From positions 434,001-498,000 of the forward strand of contig CALYLX010000040.1 in NCBI GenBank assembly GCA_944990035.1: a stretch of 64,000 bases of DNA, written 5' to 3'. The notes below the pieces were generated by a model, which was not told the origin of the DNA, searched no databases, and saw only the letters and a list, made by a program, of their open reading frames with translations. This stretch comes from Clitopilus passeckerianus (Eukaryota > Basidiomycota > Agaricomycetes > Agaricales > Entolomataceae). The position numbers and the translations under genes were made by a program. The first letter of the stretch is position 1; each line of letters opens with the position of its first letter. Positions 25,095 through 35,414 of the stretch are shown piece after piece.

Positions 25095-26564
25095 TCATGC
25101 CAGCCATGCTAACGGCACTTTGACTGCGCTGCTGCCACCTTGAATGCCCTGGAAACCCCGTCTATATGGCAAGGCGAGGACGACGAGAACCACGCTCATC
25201 GTCAAAGCTGCAACAGCTCCACGTCGCTTCCACCGCCTCTGCTCATCCTCAAGCCTCTCTACCTCAACCCTGGCATGCCCTTCCAACCGCTTCGTCAGAT
25301 CGTCGTTATTCAGCCGGAGCTTATCGACCGAACTTCTGAGGTCCGACAAGGCCGCTTGCAAGGGTTTGAGAACGCTCTCCAAGAGAGTTTGTTTCTCTGC
25401 CTCCTTCTGAGCGCACTGCTCCGCGAGCTGGGTCGCTTTCAGCTCCAGCTCTTGCACCTTCCCCTCTCGTTCAGCCCTTTCCTTCATTGCCTCACCGAAC
25501 TTCTTGCCCCAATCGTCATTCATCTCCCGAGCATTGGAAAGTTCGTCCTGCAGTTTTCTGACTCTCTCGGATTCCGATTGAAGGAGGCTTCCCCACTCCT
25601 CCATTTGCGTCGTCGCTGTGGCCAACTGGTATTTGTGGGCTTTATCGTTCTCCTGAGCCTGGAGTCGCTCCCTCTTCAAACTTCCTTCAAGCACTTCGGC
25701 CTGTTCAAAGCGAAGTCGTCCCTCCTGTTCCAACTCCCGGCTTCTCTGTTCCGACACAGCGAGTTTTTCCATCCACCTCTCAACTTCCCTCTTCGATTCC
25801 ACCCTTAACCTTTCGCAAGCCTGCTTTCCCTCCATTAATTCTCTCTCCAAATCCTTTCCCCTTTTTTCATGCTTCGAAATCTCCTCATTTAGGAGAGCAG
25901 CTTGAGTCTTCCCTGCTTCCTCGACCTTCACGACCTTCTCCTGTTCCACCCTCAACCACCCTTCGAGGTGTTCAATCTTCTCGACACAACGCCTTGCTTC
26001 GTCCTTCAATTTACCCTCTCTCTCGTCCGCACCAGCAAGTTGTCCCATGATACCCTTAACTTTCTCCTCCGACTCCGCTTTCCCCTTCTTCAGCTCTTCA
26101 AGTTCGGCAGCCAAGGCCCATAGGTCGCTCTTCCTGACCCCTCGACTAGCCGTATCGAATACATCCATATCCAGAGGATTATTCGAAGAGGCAGCATCAT
26201 TCAGGTCGACCACGGTTGTCTCTGATGAGTGTACGGTCTGCTCCTCCCCAGGCGAATTCTCCGTAACGACCTCGGTCGATTCCGATTGGCGATCAAGGTT
26301 CAGTTTGAGCGCCTCGTCGTTCGACTCGAACGGGGTGTAAACCTCCCGGGAATCCTGAACTAGCTTTCGGATATCGCTGGTAACCTCCTCCTCGTCTTCT
26401 GGGGCTTGAGGCTGGCTTTGTTCAACATTCGCCGCTGGTACCTCGGGTGATGCTTGGAGCACCGTTTCTTCAGGCTTTGGGGAGGTCGAGGGTGTCGCAT
26501 CCACGCCAGCATTGGATGGCTCTTGGGGCTTGTCCTTGCGTCGTTTGAATGCATTTTGGAACAT
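25095..26564 (-). CDS. Tail-anchored coiled-coil protein
   Basis: A single-exon gene of about 489 residues. The start is placed at ATG 26564 (MFQNAFKRRKDK), since the open frame upstream begins only with GTG. Residues 1-150 are acidic and probably disordered. Residues 150-455 are a nearly unbroken coiled coil rich in Glu, Lys, Arg and Leu. At the C-terminus a hydrophobic segment (AVAALTMSVVLVVLAL) is flanked by basic residues, typical of a tail-anchored membrane protein with the coiled coil in the cytosol. It does not show the GRWRALT motif of its neighbours, but sits between two members of that family and shares their coiled-coil character. Golgin-like tethering is one possibility, unproven. 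Confidence 0.75.
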   Translation of the reverse strand: MFQNAFKRRKDKPQEPSNAGVDATPSTSPKPEETVLQASPEVPAANVEQSQPQAPEDEEEVTSDIRKLVQDSREVYTPFESNDEALKLNLDRQSESTEVVTENSPGEEQTVHSSETTVVDLNDAASSNNPLDMDVFDTASRGVRKSDLWALAAELEELKKGKAESEEKVKGIMGQLAGADEREGKLKDEARRCVEKIEHLEGWLRVEQEKVVKVEEAGKTQAALLNEEISKHEKRGKDLERELMEGKQACERLRVESKREVERWMEKLAVSEQRSRELEQEGRLRFEQAEVLEGSLKRERLQAQENDKAHKYQLATATTQMEEWGSLLQSESERVRKLQDELSNAREMNDDWGKKFGEAMKERAEREGKVQELELKATQLAEQCAQKEAEKQTLLESVLKPLQAALSDLRSSVDKLRLNNDDLTKRLEGHARVEVERLEDEQRRWKRRGAVAALTMSVVLVVLALPYRRGFQGIQGGSSAVKVPLAWLA

Positions 26565-26922
26565 GGTTAGGTTGCTTTTAGGGATGTGCTTGAGGTTGTA
26601 GAAGTTAAAGCCCACTGCAGTATGTTACGGACTACATGTATGAGACGCTGGAGCCAATCAGTACCCTCATTTCAATGTGGACGGCGAGGCGGTGTTTGCC
26701 TCGTGGATGTGTTACGCTGCGTGTCCGGAGATGAATAAAGTGCTTATGACCTTCCAGACGGTTGACCATTCAATATTTCGTACCGACCAGAGATCAGGTC
26801 CGCGTGCATGGACGACGGTCGAGTGTTTGATCGTGCAACGAGGAGTAATATGAAGTTTGAGCAGGACAGGATATCTTTCAAGTACAATACAAGATCCGAT
26901 ATATATACATGATTTCAAGCAG
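26565..26922. other. Intergenic, 358 bases
   Basis: Upstream region of the tail-anchored coiled-coil gene and 3' flank of family member D. No gene or recognised site seen. Confidence 0.45.
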
Positions 26923-28131
26923 CTAGATATCAAACGTTGAACGTAGGATGACCTTCGATTTTAGCAGGCATTCCCTCTCGGAACTGGCATCGCTGTGCTT
27001 AGTTATGGTGAGACCCAGCCCGATCGACACCAAAACATGGTCGTTTTTTGCAGCTGGGCTAGGGCGGCAAGTGCCTGAATTCCCATCTTCCAGAAATATG
27101 GATGGATATCGAGTGCCAGGGGAACCAATAACTGGATGGATGTCCGCGGTGGAAATCTGCTCTTTGGTAGCCCGGTCGACCTTGAGCAAACTCTCTACAA
27201 CGGATAGAATCGAATCCCGGAAATCCGAAAGAAAGGATATGGCGTCGTCTTTAGTGATACCGAAGCCAAGGGCGGACATGATGGAGCGCAACCCGGACAT
27301 AATCTCCAGTGTCAAGCGGTTTTCATCGGGGGGTGTCGTCTGGCATACCTCTCTGGTCAAGGTACGCCACCTTCCGGCAAAGGCGCGTTGTCCTAGATAA
27401 GATTGTGAGATGAGCTCCGGGTGGAAGAATGTAGGACGCGGGTCGGACAACATACTATCATCTCCATGGGTTAGACGTTCGTAAAGCTGCTCCAGAACTC
27501 GCTCTTCAGACTGATCACTAGACCAGCGGGATCGTTCGAGGAGATTGCAGCTGAAAACGACCACTCATGATTGGATAGCGTATTGGAGGAGTATTATCCG
27601 ATATGAAGATGACTCCTTATGAGAAGACAAGCGATTGAGGGTAGCAAAGAAGTCCTTTCCGACTATCTTGCTGGAAGTCATCTCCACTTGAGCTGCTTGT
27701 AATTTTCCAGGCAGTTGCCTGCCCGTTTCCTTTGACCACTTGCTGATTGCCAAGGCATCCGATAATCGTGCGGCTAGCTCGAAGGCATGATGGTTGAGAT
27801 CTTGGACTGACTGTATAACTTGAGAATACGATATAGGATCTGCTTGATCAAAGAAGTACGAAGCAGTCCTTAGTTCGTCGCGGGCTGCTTCCAAGAGGTT
27901 CCTTGTTGTTTCGTGCTCTCTCCTTTCCTCGCTGAGCTCTTTCCTGAGTGCTGAATTCTCGGTGTCAGCCTCTTGACGGATTGAAACACGTTTAGCGGAT
28001 TGGTGTCTCAAATTGTGCCGTTGTTTGACTTCGTCGGCCTCCTTCAACGCAGCCATCAGCACTTTGCTAGCTGTCAGCGGCTGGGAGCCGGCTCGCTCGC
28101 TCGGTGCGCGGTTCAGCCTGGGCTGAGCCAT
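26923..28131 (-). pseudogene. Coiled-coil GRWRALT-family member D with in-frame stop
   Basis: The start is set at ATG 28131 (MAQPRLNRAPSERAG, good context), because the longer open frame begins with GTG. A short coiled coil (SEERREHETTRNLL) leads to SYFFDQADPISYSQVIQSV and then LLQYAIQS. A TGA at 27565-27567 interrupts it; reading continues in the same frame with VVVFSCNLLERSRWS. Protein A has YAIQS, then a Tyr, then LVTFC at this place, so the TGA replaces one conserved residue. A 63-bp phase-1 intron (27455-27393) precedes AFAGRWRTLTREV, as in the other members, and the end is LKSKVILRSTFDI. Everything else is open, so this is a very young pseudogene, a read-through case or a base error. 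Confidence 0.75.
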
Positions 28132-28927
28132 GGTACTATAAGCTATCCGAGTCCTCGTTCTCTGACGGTGTCTGGTTTTGAAGTTGTTGCGGCGACCTGA
28201 AGATCCGAACTGGACCACAGTTCTTGTGGTCACAAATTTTCAGTTTCTAGAATTAAGGCTATGAGATGCAGCGTGACGCTCACCGGATTGCAATTCCAAT
28301 ATGTTTTTCACGTCCAGACGGAATACATTACATGAACTGAAGCGGTGCTCTGAGTCCGCCGATAATTCGGAGACGAACAGAACAACCAAAGGACAACAAG
28401 AACTCTATATCAGGTCAGGGAAACAAGGAACGCCTGAATATAGGTGGGAACGTCCTTGAAGGTGACTGGGACTGCAGTGCAGTGGTAAGCAGGGTGTACG
28501 AGGAAGCGAACTGATATGAATGCCATAATGGGATGGTTGCGTAATTTCGTGAGCATACACGGAACTTTGCAGGAGACGCCGCGAAGCTTGTTTCTGCCTC
28601 AAGTTTTGCAGGCGAATATGCCCACTAGATGGACTCTTCGCTTCAGATAGGCCAAGTAGGAGACAATGGAGCCTCCTTCTCTATCCACTGAACTTTGCGC
28701 TTAAGATTCCGAGGCAATTCAAGCTAGCTACGCCTTACTTACGTCAACGGGTAGCCCTCAAAATTTTCTGAAAGTGGATTCCTGAATGAAGGGGCAACGA
28801 TTGCCAGGGCCACCCAGATTTCGATACCATTCTATCGGATTCACGTTGTGCCCAGGCTCTGGCGAGCTGAACCCCAGCGCTTGTCAGCATTCGTCCCACC
28901 ATCAGCTGCCTCCCAAAGGAGCGGCCA
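28132..28927. other. Intergenic, no gene seen
   Basis: Promoter side of family member D (minus) and of the Hsp70-like copy 2 (plus), in divergent arrangement. Only short anonymous frames are present. Confidence 0.4.
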
Positions 28928-31504
28928 ATGCGGAAAGTCATTACAGCTTTCGATGTTGGTACGACATTTTCAGGCGTCTCATACTGACAAGTTTATTTCC
29001 AGGCTCAGTGTCAAGTATTTGTAAGTTGATGCCAGTGCGCATATTGCAGTATTACAGAAAATGGGGTCTCTGGGACGATTAAAGCAGTCAGAAAGTAGGG
29101 AACATGTTTACAACTGTCTTTTATTACCGCTGACAATGTGTCCTCTCAGGTTCCCGGGTGAAAAGGCAAAGTACATGGATAATCCCAAAATACCGTCACA
29201 TCTTCTCTACCTTGGTGGGGAGGTTTTTAAAGTGGGAGATGAGGTCGACGTGTTCGAGCAGGACGTCTCTCCCGATGCCGAACAATATCGATTTGGATCA
29301 CTCGAGCTTCTGAAGAAGATTCAGTGGTGAGGGGATACGGACTGGAGGCTGAACTTTGGGTGGGCTGATATAAATTGTAGGTTCAAACTGCAGCTGAGAC
29401 CAGACTCATTGCCAATTTCGAGCGAAGATAATATAGATACTCAGCTTCCGCGTGGGATCACCCCAGAAGTTGTTTTTGCAGACTTTTTGAAATATCTATA
29501 CGACTGCACTAGGGACCTCATCAGGAAATCTCTCATCAACGGAGACAAGCTCATGGATGATGAAAGTCGGTTTCGATTCATCATCACTCATCCAAACGGG
29601 TGGGGGTTCCCGCAGCAGGAGCGTATTCGTAGGGCTGCTCGGCTGGCCGGGATAACCAGCCATGACCGCGATCCACGCCTCCACTTACTGACAGAGGGAG
29701 AGGCTGCAATCCACTTTTGCATGAAAACAGCCGGAATATCCGCTGAGACTCTTGAGGTAATTAGCCATTCCCAAACGTTTTTGTCACCTCTAAAGCACCT
29801 TTCTCTTTAGTCGGATGAGGGAATCATGGTTGTTGATGCTGGTGGTGGCACAATCGACCTCAGTGCCTATCGCCGGTGTTCAGGTCCAAACGATTCCGTT
29901 TTGAAACTTGAAGAGATAGCCGCCGCTGAATGTGCGTACACTCAACATTCTCAGAGCGCTCCGCACGTGTACTGACGCTACGAGCTAGGTTTGGTAATGG
30001 GTTCCGTCTTTGTCAACCGTCGAGCGGAAAGGTACCTTAGAGGTATGTGTCGCTTTCAATGTTCATAGTTATGGATTATACTTCTGATTTCAATTTACAG
30101 AGCGACTACAGGGTTCTGCCTTTGAGCCGTATCTTCCTACCGTAATCCAAAGTTTTGAGACCGTTGGAAAGCGATGTTTCAACCGATCAGGGAGAGATAC
30201 CTACCTCGATACAGGCAACCCACTTATCAAAGATAAGCGCTTCAAGATTGAACTGGGTCGTATTCAAGTACCATTGTGAGCCCGAGCTGCCCCTTCTGAT
30301 CATCCGAATACTGATAACTCTCGCAGTAATGCAATGGTCGGATTCTTTGAACCCTCCATTGCTGCCATCATCCAGGGGATTGAGAAAATGAAGGCGCAGG
30401 CGACTCACCCGATCAAGGTAAGAACGCCTCTCATCTTTGGAGCTTAACTTGCTTCAACATTTTGAGTTTTAGCACGTTTTTCTTGTCGGTGGTTTTGCAC
30501 AGAGCGCGTGGATGGAGCATCGGGTGAAGGAGGCTTTGGAACCTGGGATCCGTGTGACCTTCCCAGAAGGAGAACTGTAAGCCTCGAACATATTATGACC
30601 TCCGTCTATCTAAGATCGTGAAAATAACACAGAAGTAAAGCCGTTTCGGATGGAGCGGTCGCCTATTATCTGCACCGATACGTGCAGAGTAGAGCTGCTA
30701 AACTCACTTACGGGAGAATCTATTACATCCCATACGACACCAAGAATCCGGAGCACCGAAAGAGATACAAGACTCATACATTTGTTGACACAGCGGATGG
30801 GAAAACCTACATCAACGGCCTATTTGCTCCAATTGTTCTGAAGGTGTGTCTTATCTCGGAGTTATGCGTCGTTACTGCTATCCTTTGTTGCCTCTTCGTC
30901 GTTCCTTTCGGGTACTCTGGTAGAAGAAACTAAAAAATTCCGACAATCTTTCTTCCGCAGATTCAAAGACTTCAACTCCCCGGGATACGAGAATCCGCTG
31001 AGAGACGAGATTCTCTGCTATCGAGGGGAAAATGTAGGAGGAATGATATTCCGGGATGCTGAGCCCGGTAACGCTGTCATCAATTTTGTGTTTTCAAGGC
31101 CGTTGTTTCTAATGCAATAACAGAGAAATATGAAGTCATCTTCACTCTCCAGTCGACGATTGGCAAGGCAACCAAAGACAAGATCGAAAAACAGCGAAGC
31201 AGGGGCTGCAAATGGATGCAAATTGACTACGACATTGTATTCTTCTTTGGCCTGACTGAGATGAAAGTTCAAGCGGAGATGAAGTTCAAGGTATAGTATT
31301 AGAAGAGATAACATGAACGATCAGCTTCTGACTGCCGCTTTGTAGAAACCTGGCTCACTATCTGAGACCGAGTTTGAGATTGAAAGGTAAGCCTCGATAA
31401 TTTTCAGACTCTTCTACCGCCATTCATATGTTCTTGCTAGATTTGAGCCGAAAATAGTCTATTTCGACAGAGACGAGTACGAAGGCGAGGACACCGGAGC
31501 GTAG
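28928..31504 (+). CDS. Hsp70-like protein, HSPA12 type (copy 2), possibly disabled
   Basis: ATG 28928 starts MRKVITAFDVGTTFSGVSY, the phosphate-1 loop right at the N-terminus. Later exons carry ITENGVSGTIKAVRKF, ITHPNGWGFPQQERIRRAA, LTEGEAAIHFC, VVDAGGGTIDLSAY, VFLVGGFAQSAWM and KAVSDGAVAYYL. The last exon ends DRDEYEGEDTGA at 31504. The domains are thus complete. Two splice sites look wrong. After VSY the frame hits TGA (28985) with no GT where copies 1 and 4 have their first donor, although a good acceptor lies at 29049. The acceptor before GTLVEETKKFRQSF (about 30910) reads CG instead of AG. Either the gene is newly broken, these introns are non-canonical, or the sequence has errors. Confidence 0.75.
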
Positions 31505-32840
31505 ACGCCATGGCCTATCGGTTGATAAATGTGCTGGTTTTACGGATGAGGCACGACTGTGAATGTTGCAGTGTCCTAGCGGAGCGCCTAAGCAGTGGTG
31601 AAAGCTGAAGACGAGCGTCGACTTGTCGAATGATTAATCTCTAGGGGTATACGAATGACATACTAGCCTAGCCATGCTGTCTTCGATAACTCCAACATAT
31701 GCACTAGATGCACCACTCACATATACCTTGAGACCCGACATGGATGTTCCCACTAAACTGGATTTCATTTGCTACACTGCTCGACTTCTTGCCTTCGTGG
31801 CGCTAACCCAGCTATACGACCGCGAGATCCATGTCCTGATTATGATGTATTTGGACTCTGAATGATGCCACTACTTCAGAGTTCATTCGTAGCGCTCTTC
31901 GGTAGCGCTGCCGCGAATGAGTACTACAAGATCGTCCCGTCGTCTACACTAACGCCCTAAGAACGATGCACCTCTTTGTTGTCTCTAGTTACAATTCATT
32001 TTCCCCGGCTCATGGTGAAACTCTTTCTCGCACATCCTCAGACCGGTCAGGCCATCAAATCATCCACGGAAATAGGGAGCCAGAATGAGTACCATAGCAG
32101 GCTCTCCGAAAGGGTGTAGACATAACACAGCAGGGAGCAGGTTAGGGAACCTGATGGGCAAGTCGATCGAGTAATGATGGGATACTTGCTGGGGTTGCAA
32201 TGGTACAGTTGCACGTTTCTCTGGGCTCGCAGAACGTGGCTGACTCTTTACCAGACGACCAGTGGTATCCCTCGATACCCGGCCAAGTCCATCCTGCCAA
32301 GATACCTGGATGCGGCCGATGGAAAGTAAGGCGACTTTGGAATGTATCCAGCGCGGATCTAATCTGATTATGTCCTGATTCTAGCGGCTCGGCAAGATCT
32401 TCCTGACTCAGAGGTCATGCAACTTGTACTCTTTCGTCCGTTCTTTCACACCGCAACCCACGCATTTTCCTTTCACGTATGTAATTTGACTAAACCTTTG
32501 GCTCCTTCTACCCAAAGTGTGATCTGAGGAACATTCTACCGAGTTACGATGTCAAATCAAATGCGTTCTACTGTACAAGACAAATAGTGTTTACCCAGTG
32601 ACACGTGACGGCTCGGCGACAAGGCGTTTCAGCGGGGACACAGGTGCGCCACTTTCTCACTTTCCAAGCTGCCAACCGCGGCATCGCTCACCACAAAATG
32701 TGGCCGCGTCGGCCTTTGAGTCATCAGCAGTCATCTTGGCTCCGCCTCCGAGAATTGATTCCCATCGTGTCTTCGTCCGTTCGCCGGACATGCAAACCTC
32801 GCCATGGGGGACGCGCCTGAACAATTCACCAAGCCAACCG
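31505..32840. other. Long intergenic stretch, 1.3 kb
   Basis: Between the Hsp70-like copy 2 and the RNR2 promoter. Only short open frames (the longest about 80 codons) with no family similarity or splice context. I see no RNA gene or repeat. Confidence 0.4.
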
Positions 32841-32841
32841 C

Positions 32842-32939
32842 GTTGATTAGCGCGTCCGTGACCGTGTCCACATCAATAGGGCCAAACAACGCGGCGCGAT
32901 GACCTGTTGATTAGCGTGACCAAACAACGCCACACGCGT
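32842..32939 (+). promoter_or_regulatory. RNR2 upstream region with MCB box and direct repeats
   Basis: An ACGCGT hexamer (MluI cell-cycle box) at 32934-32939 lies about 130 bases before the RNR2 start. A second one sits inside intron 1 at 33204-33209. Just upstream, two copies of a composite repeat occur: GTTGATTAGCG with GTGACC (32842-32862 and 32906-32921), each paired with a CCAAACAACGC copy (32882-32892 and 32920-32930). ACGCGT is bound by MBF/DSC1 in yeasts and drives G1/S expression of ribonucleotide reductase and other replication genes. The same control here is inference. Confidence 0.5.
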
Positions 32940-33070
32940 TTCCTTAAAAAACTCACCATTAGCCGTGGCACCATTCCTCACTTCGGTTACCAACCACGTC
33001 CTCCCCACATCCTCACAGTCTCTCGGAGACCTTCTCATACCTTTCTATCTCGAAGAGCAAGCTTGAATCA

Positions 33071-34627
33071 ATGGCACCCACAACTGTCGCTACCCGTCCG
33101 AGCACACCGGAGCCGACTCCCAGTAAAAAGGTGCGACAGCGGTGGAGTCACTGGACGTGTCAATTTGACGCGCCCTACAATTAACGACTTTGCTCACATT
33201 TAAACGCGTAGGCTGCAGCTATGTTCAACGACATCTCATTGAACTCTATCAAGTCGAACAAGACCATGTCGATGCAGAGCGTCATCGTTGATGATGAACG
33301 AAAGGCGGAGTCACCCGAGTCGGTGACGAATGCTGACGAAGACACCCTAGAAGAAATGAGGAGAAAGTTTGTCGGGGAGGTTGACTTGGCCGAACGTACG
33401 TGTCACTCATTTCAGTTCATAAATGTCCACCGCCTCATGTTGGGTAAATATTACAGGTGACGAGCCTCTACTAAAGGAGAGCAAACGCCGTTTCGTCTTG
33501 TTCCCTATTCAGTATCACGAGGTACACCAAGAATTCTGTGCTCCGCTTCTAGGAAGGCTCACTGTGCATTCTCCTTTCCGCTGTAGATATGGCAAATGTA
33601 CAAGAAAGCCGAAGCCTCGTTCTGGACCGCTGAAGAGATGGACCTGTCGAAGGATCTTCATGACTGGAAGGACAAGCTCAATGACAACGAGAGGCACTTC
33701 ATCTCACACGTCCTTGCATTCTTCGCCGCCTCTGACGGTATCGTGAACGAGAACCTCGTGGAGCGCTTCTCCAACGAAGTCCAAGTCGCGGAAGCCAGGT
33801 GCTTCTACGGTTTTCAAATCATGATGGAGAACATCCACTCAGAGACTTATTCACTCCTCATCGACACCTATATCAAGGACCCGCAGGAGAGGGAGTACCT
33901 CTTTGATGCCATTGACACCATCCCGTGCATCCGGAGGAAGGCCGACTGGGCACTGAAGTGGATAACCGACGACAAGGCCACATTTGCTGAGAGGTTGGTT
34001 GCTTTCGCAGCTGTTGAGGGCATCTTCTTCTCCGGCTCTTTCGCATCCATCTTCTGGCTCAAGAAGAGGGGTCTGATGCCTGGTTTGACATTCTCGAACG
34101 AGTTGATCTCCAGGGACGAGGGCATGCACACCGACTTCGCATGTCTGCTGTTCAGCCACCTGAAGAGGAGGCCTCATCCTGACGTCGTAAAGAGGATCAT
34201 CACAGAAGCTGTCACTATCGAGCAGGAGTTCTTGACTGGTATGTCCTTCTTCTGGTGCGGAGCAACCCAATGCTGATCTCATATGGTCTTCAGACGCGCT
34301 CCCTGTCAAGCTCATCGGTATGAACGCCGACCTCATGTGCCAGTACATCGAGTTCGTCGCCGATCGACTCCTGGTCGCTCTGGGTAACGACAAGGTCTAC
34401 AACAAGACCAACCCCTTCGACTTCATGGACATGATTTCGCTCCAGGGCAAGACCAACTTCTTCGAGAAGCGTGTCTCGGATTACTCCAAGGCATCCATCA
34501 ACCACAGTGGTACCTCGGAGGCATCAACGACTGCCACCTCATTGTGAGTTGGAACCTTTCTAACTAATGACATTTATCCTGACTCGAATTCCACCTTTCC
34601 TCTAGCACTATCGACGAAGACTTCTAA
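33071..34627 (+). CDS. RNR2: Ribonucleoside-diphosphate reductase small subunit
   Basis: Six exons (33071-33130, 33212-33395, 33457-33521, 33587-34238, 34294-34543, 34606-34627) encode the class Ia R2 subunit, which houses the di-iron centre and tyrosyl radical for making deoxyribonucleotides in the cytosol. Iron ligands are visible: Asp in FAASDGIV, the Glu and His of ENIHSETY with the radical Tyr at its end, Glu in AAVEGIFF, and the Glu and His in RDEGMHTDF. The C-terminus TIDEDF matches the tail that binds the large subunit. The N-terminal 80 residues are variable, as is usual. Nothing looks damaged. Its large-subunit partner is not in this window. The promoter carries an MCB box. Confidence 0.97.
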
Positions 34628-35414
34628 GCTCTCTTGCCCTTTCTCCTGCCACCTATATTTCACGCATGTTGTCTATGTAATCTCACCTCACCCAAATACC
34701 ACATTGCATATCCATTATTTACTGAACATTATTTCGAGCGACACCCCCATTCACAATTATCTTCTTTTATGACGAACCCCACTCAAGATAGATAGATTCT
34801 TATGTACTTTCTAGTGTAATATTTATCGAATTGTTACGAACGTAATACATACCGCATTTGCCTGGATCGTTTCATGGCGGCCCGTGTATGCTTTCCTCCG
34901 CGAGCTCTCATATCTTCCATGTCCATGGATCGGAATCCGGATACCAGGTGTTGTAGTTCTCTCACGAACCTTGGTGGGTACTTGTTCTTTCCTCCTTTGA
35001 TTTCCAGGCTTGATCTTTCCTCCTTTGAAGGGCAGCGTGAACACTCCGATTTGTCACTGGTTCACACTTGCTTGATTCGCCGAGACCTACGGAGACTTGG
35101 AACAGGCGGGTTCTAATCGTATGAACGAATGACTACACTAGGGAGAAGTTCGTCACCTTGGAAGTAAACCTGAAATAAACCAAGGCACCTACTCCGCACG
35201 TTCGTACCCCTTGAAGGCTTCAGTGATTCCATATTGGGTTCTCGATAGCGAACTTATATGAACGTGGCACGCGAGAAGGCCCGCGGGTGACCATGGCAAG
35301 GCCCTTGATGGGGTGAATCCCCAGTTAGAAGCTTCTCCGGCGTCGATGGGCTGCGACAGGTTTGTATCGAGCACTTAAAATGTCTCTTCTCAACCCTGGT
35401 TCCGTCTTGTACTC
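34628..35414. other. Intergenic, no gene seen
   Basis: 3' flank of RNR2 (AT-rich) and promoter of the Hsp70-like copy 3. Only short anonymous frames. Confidence 0.4.

Noticed and set aside
25140..25808. 222-codon plus-strand frame opposite the tail-anchored coiled-coil gene
   Set aside because: Complement of coiled-coil codons (Leu/Ser/Phe-rich), typical shadow.
33851..34393. 180-codon minus-strand frame opposite RNR2
   Set aside because: The plus strand there encodes the conserved RNR2 core with iron ligands.
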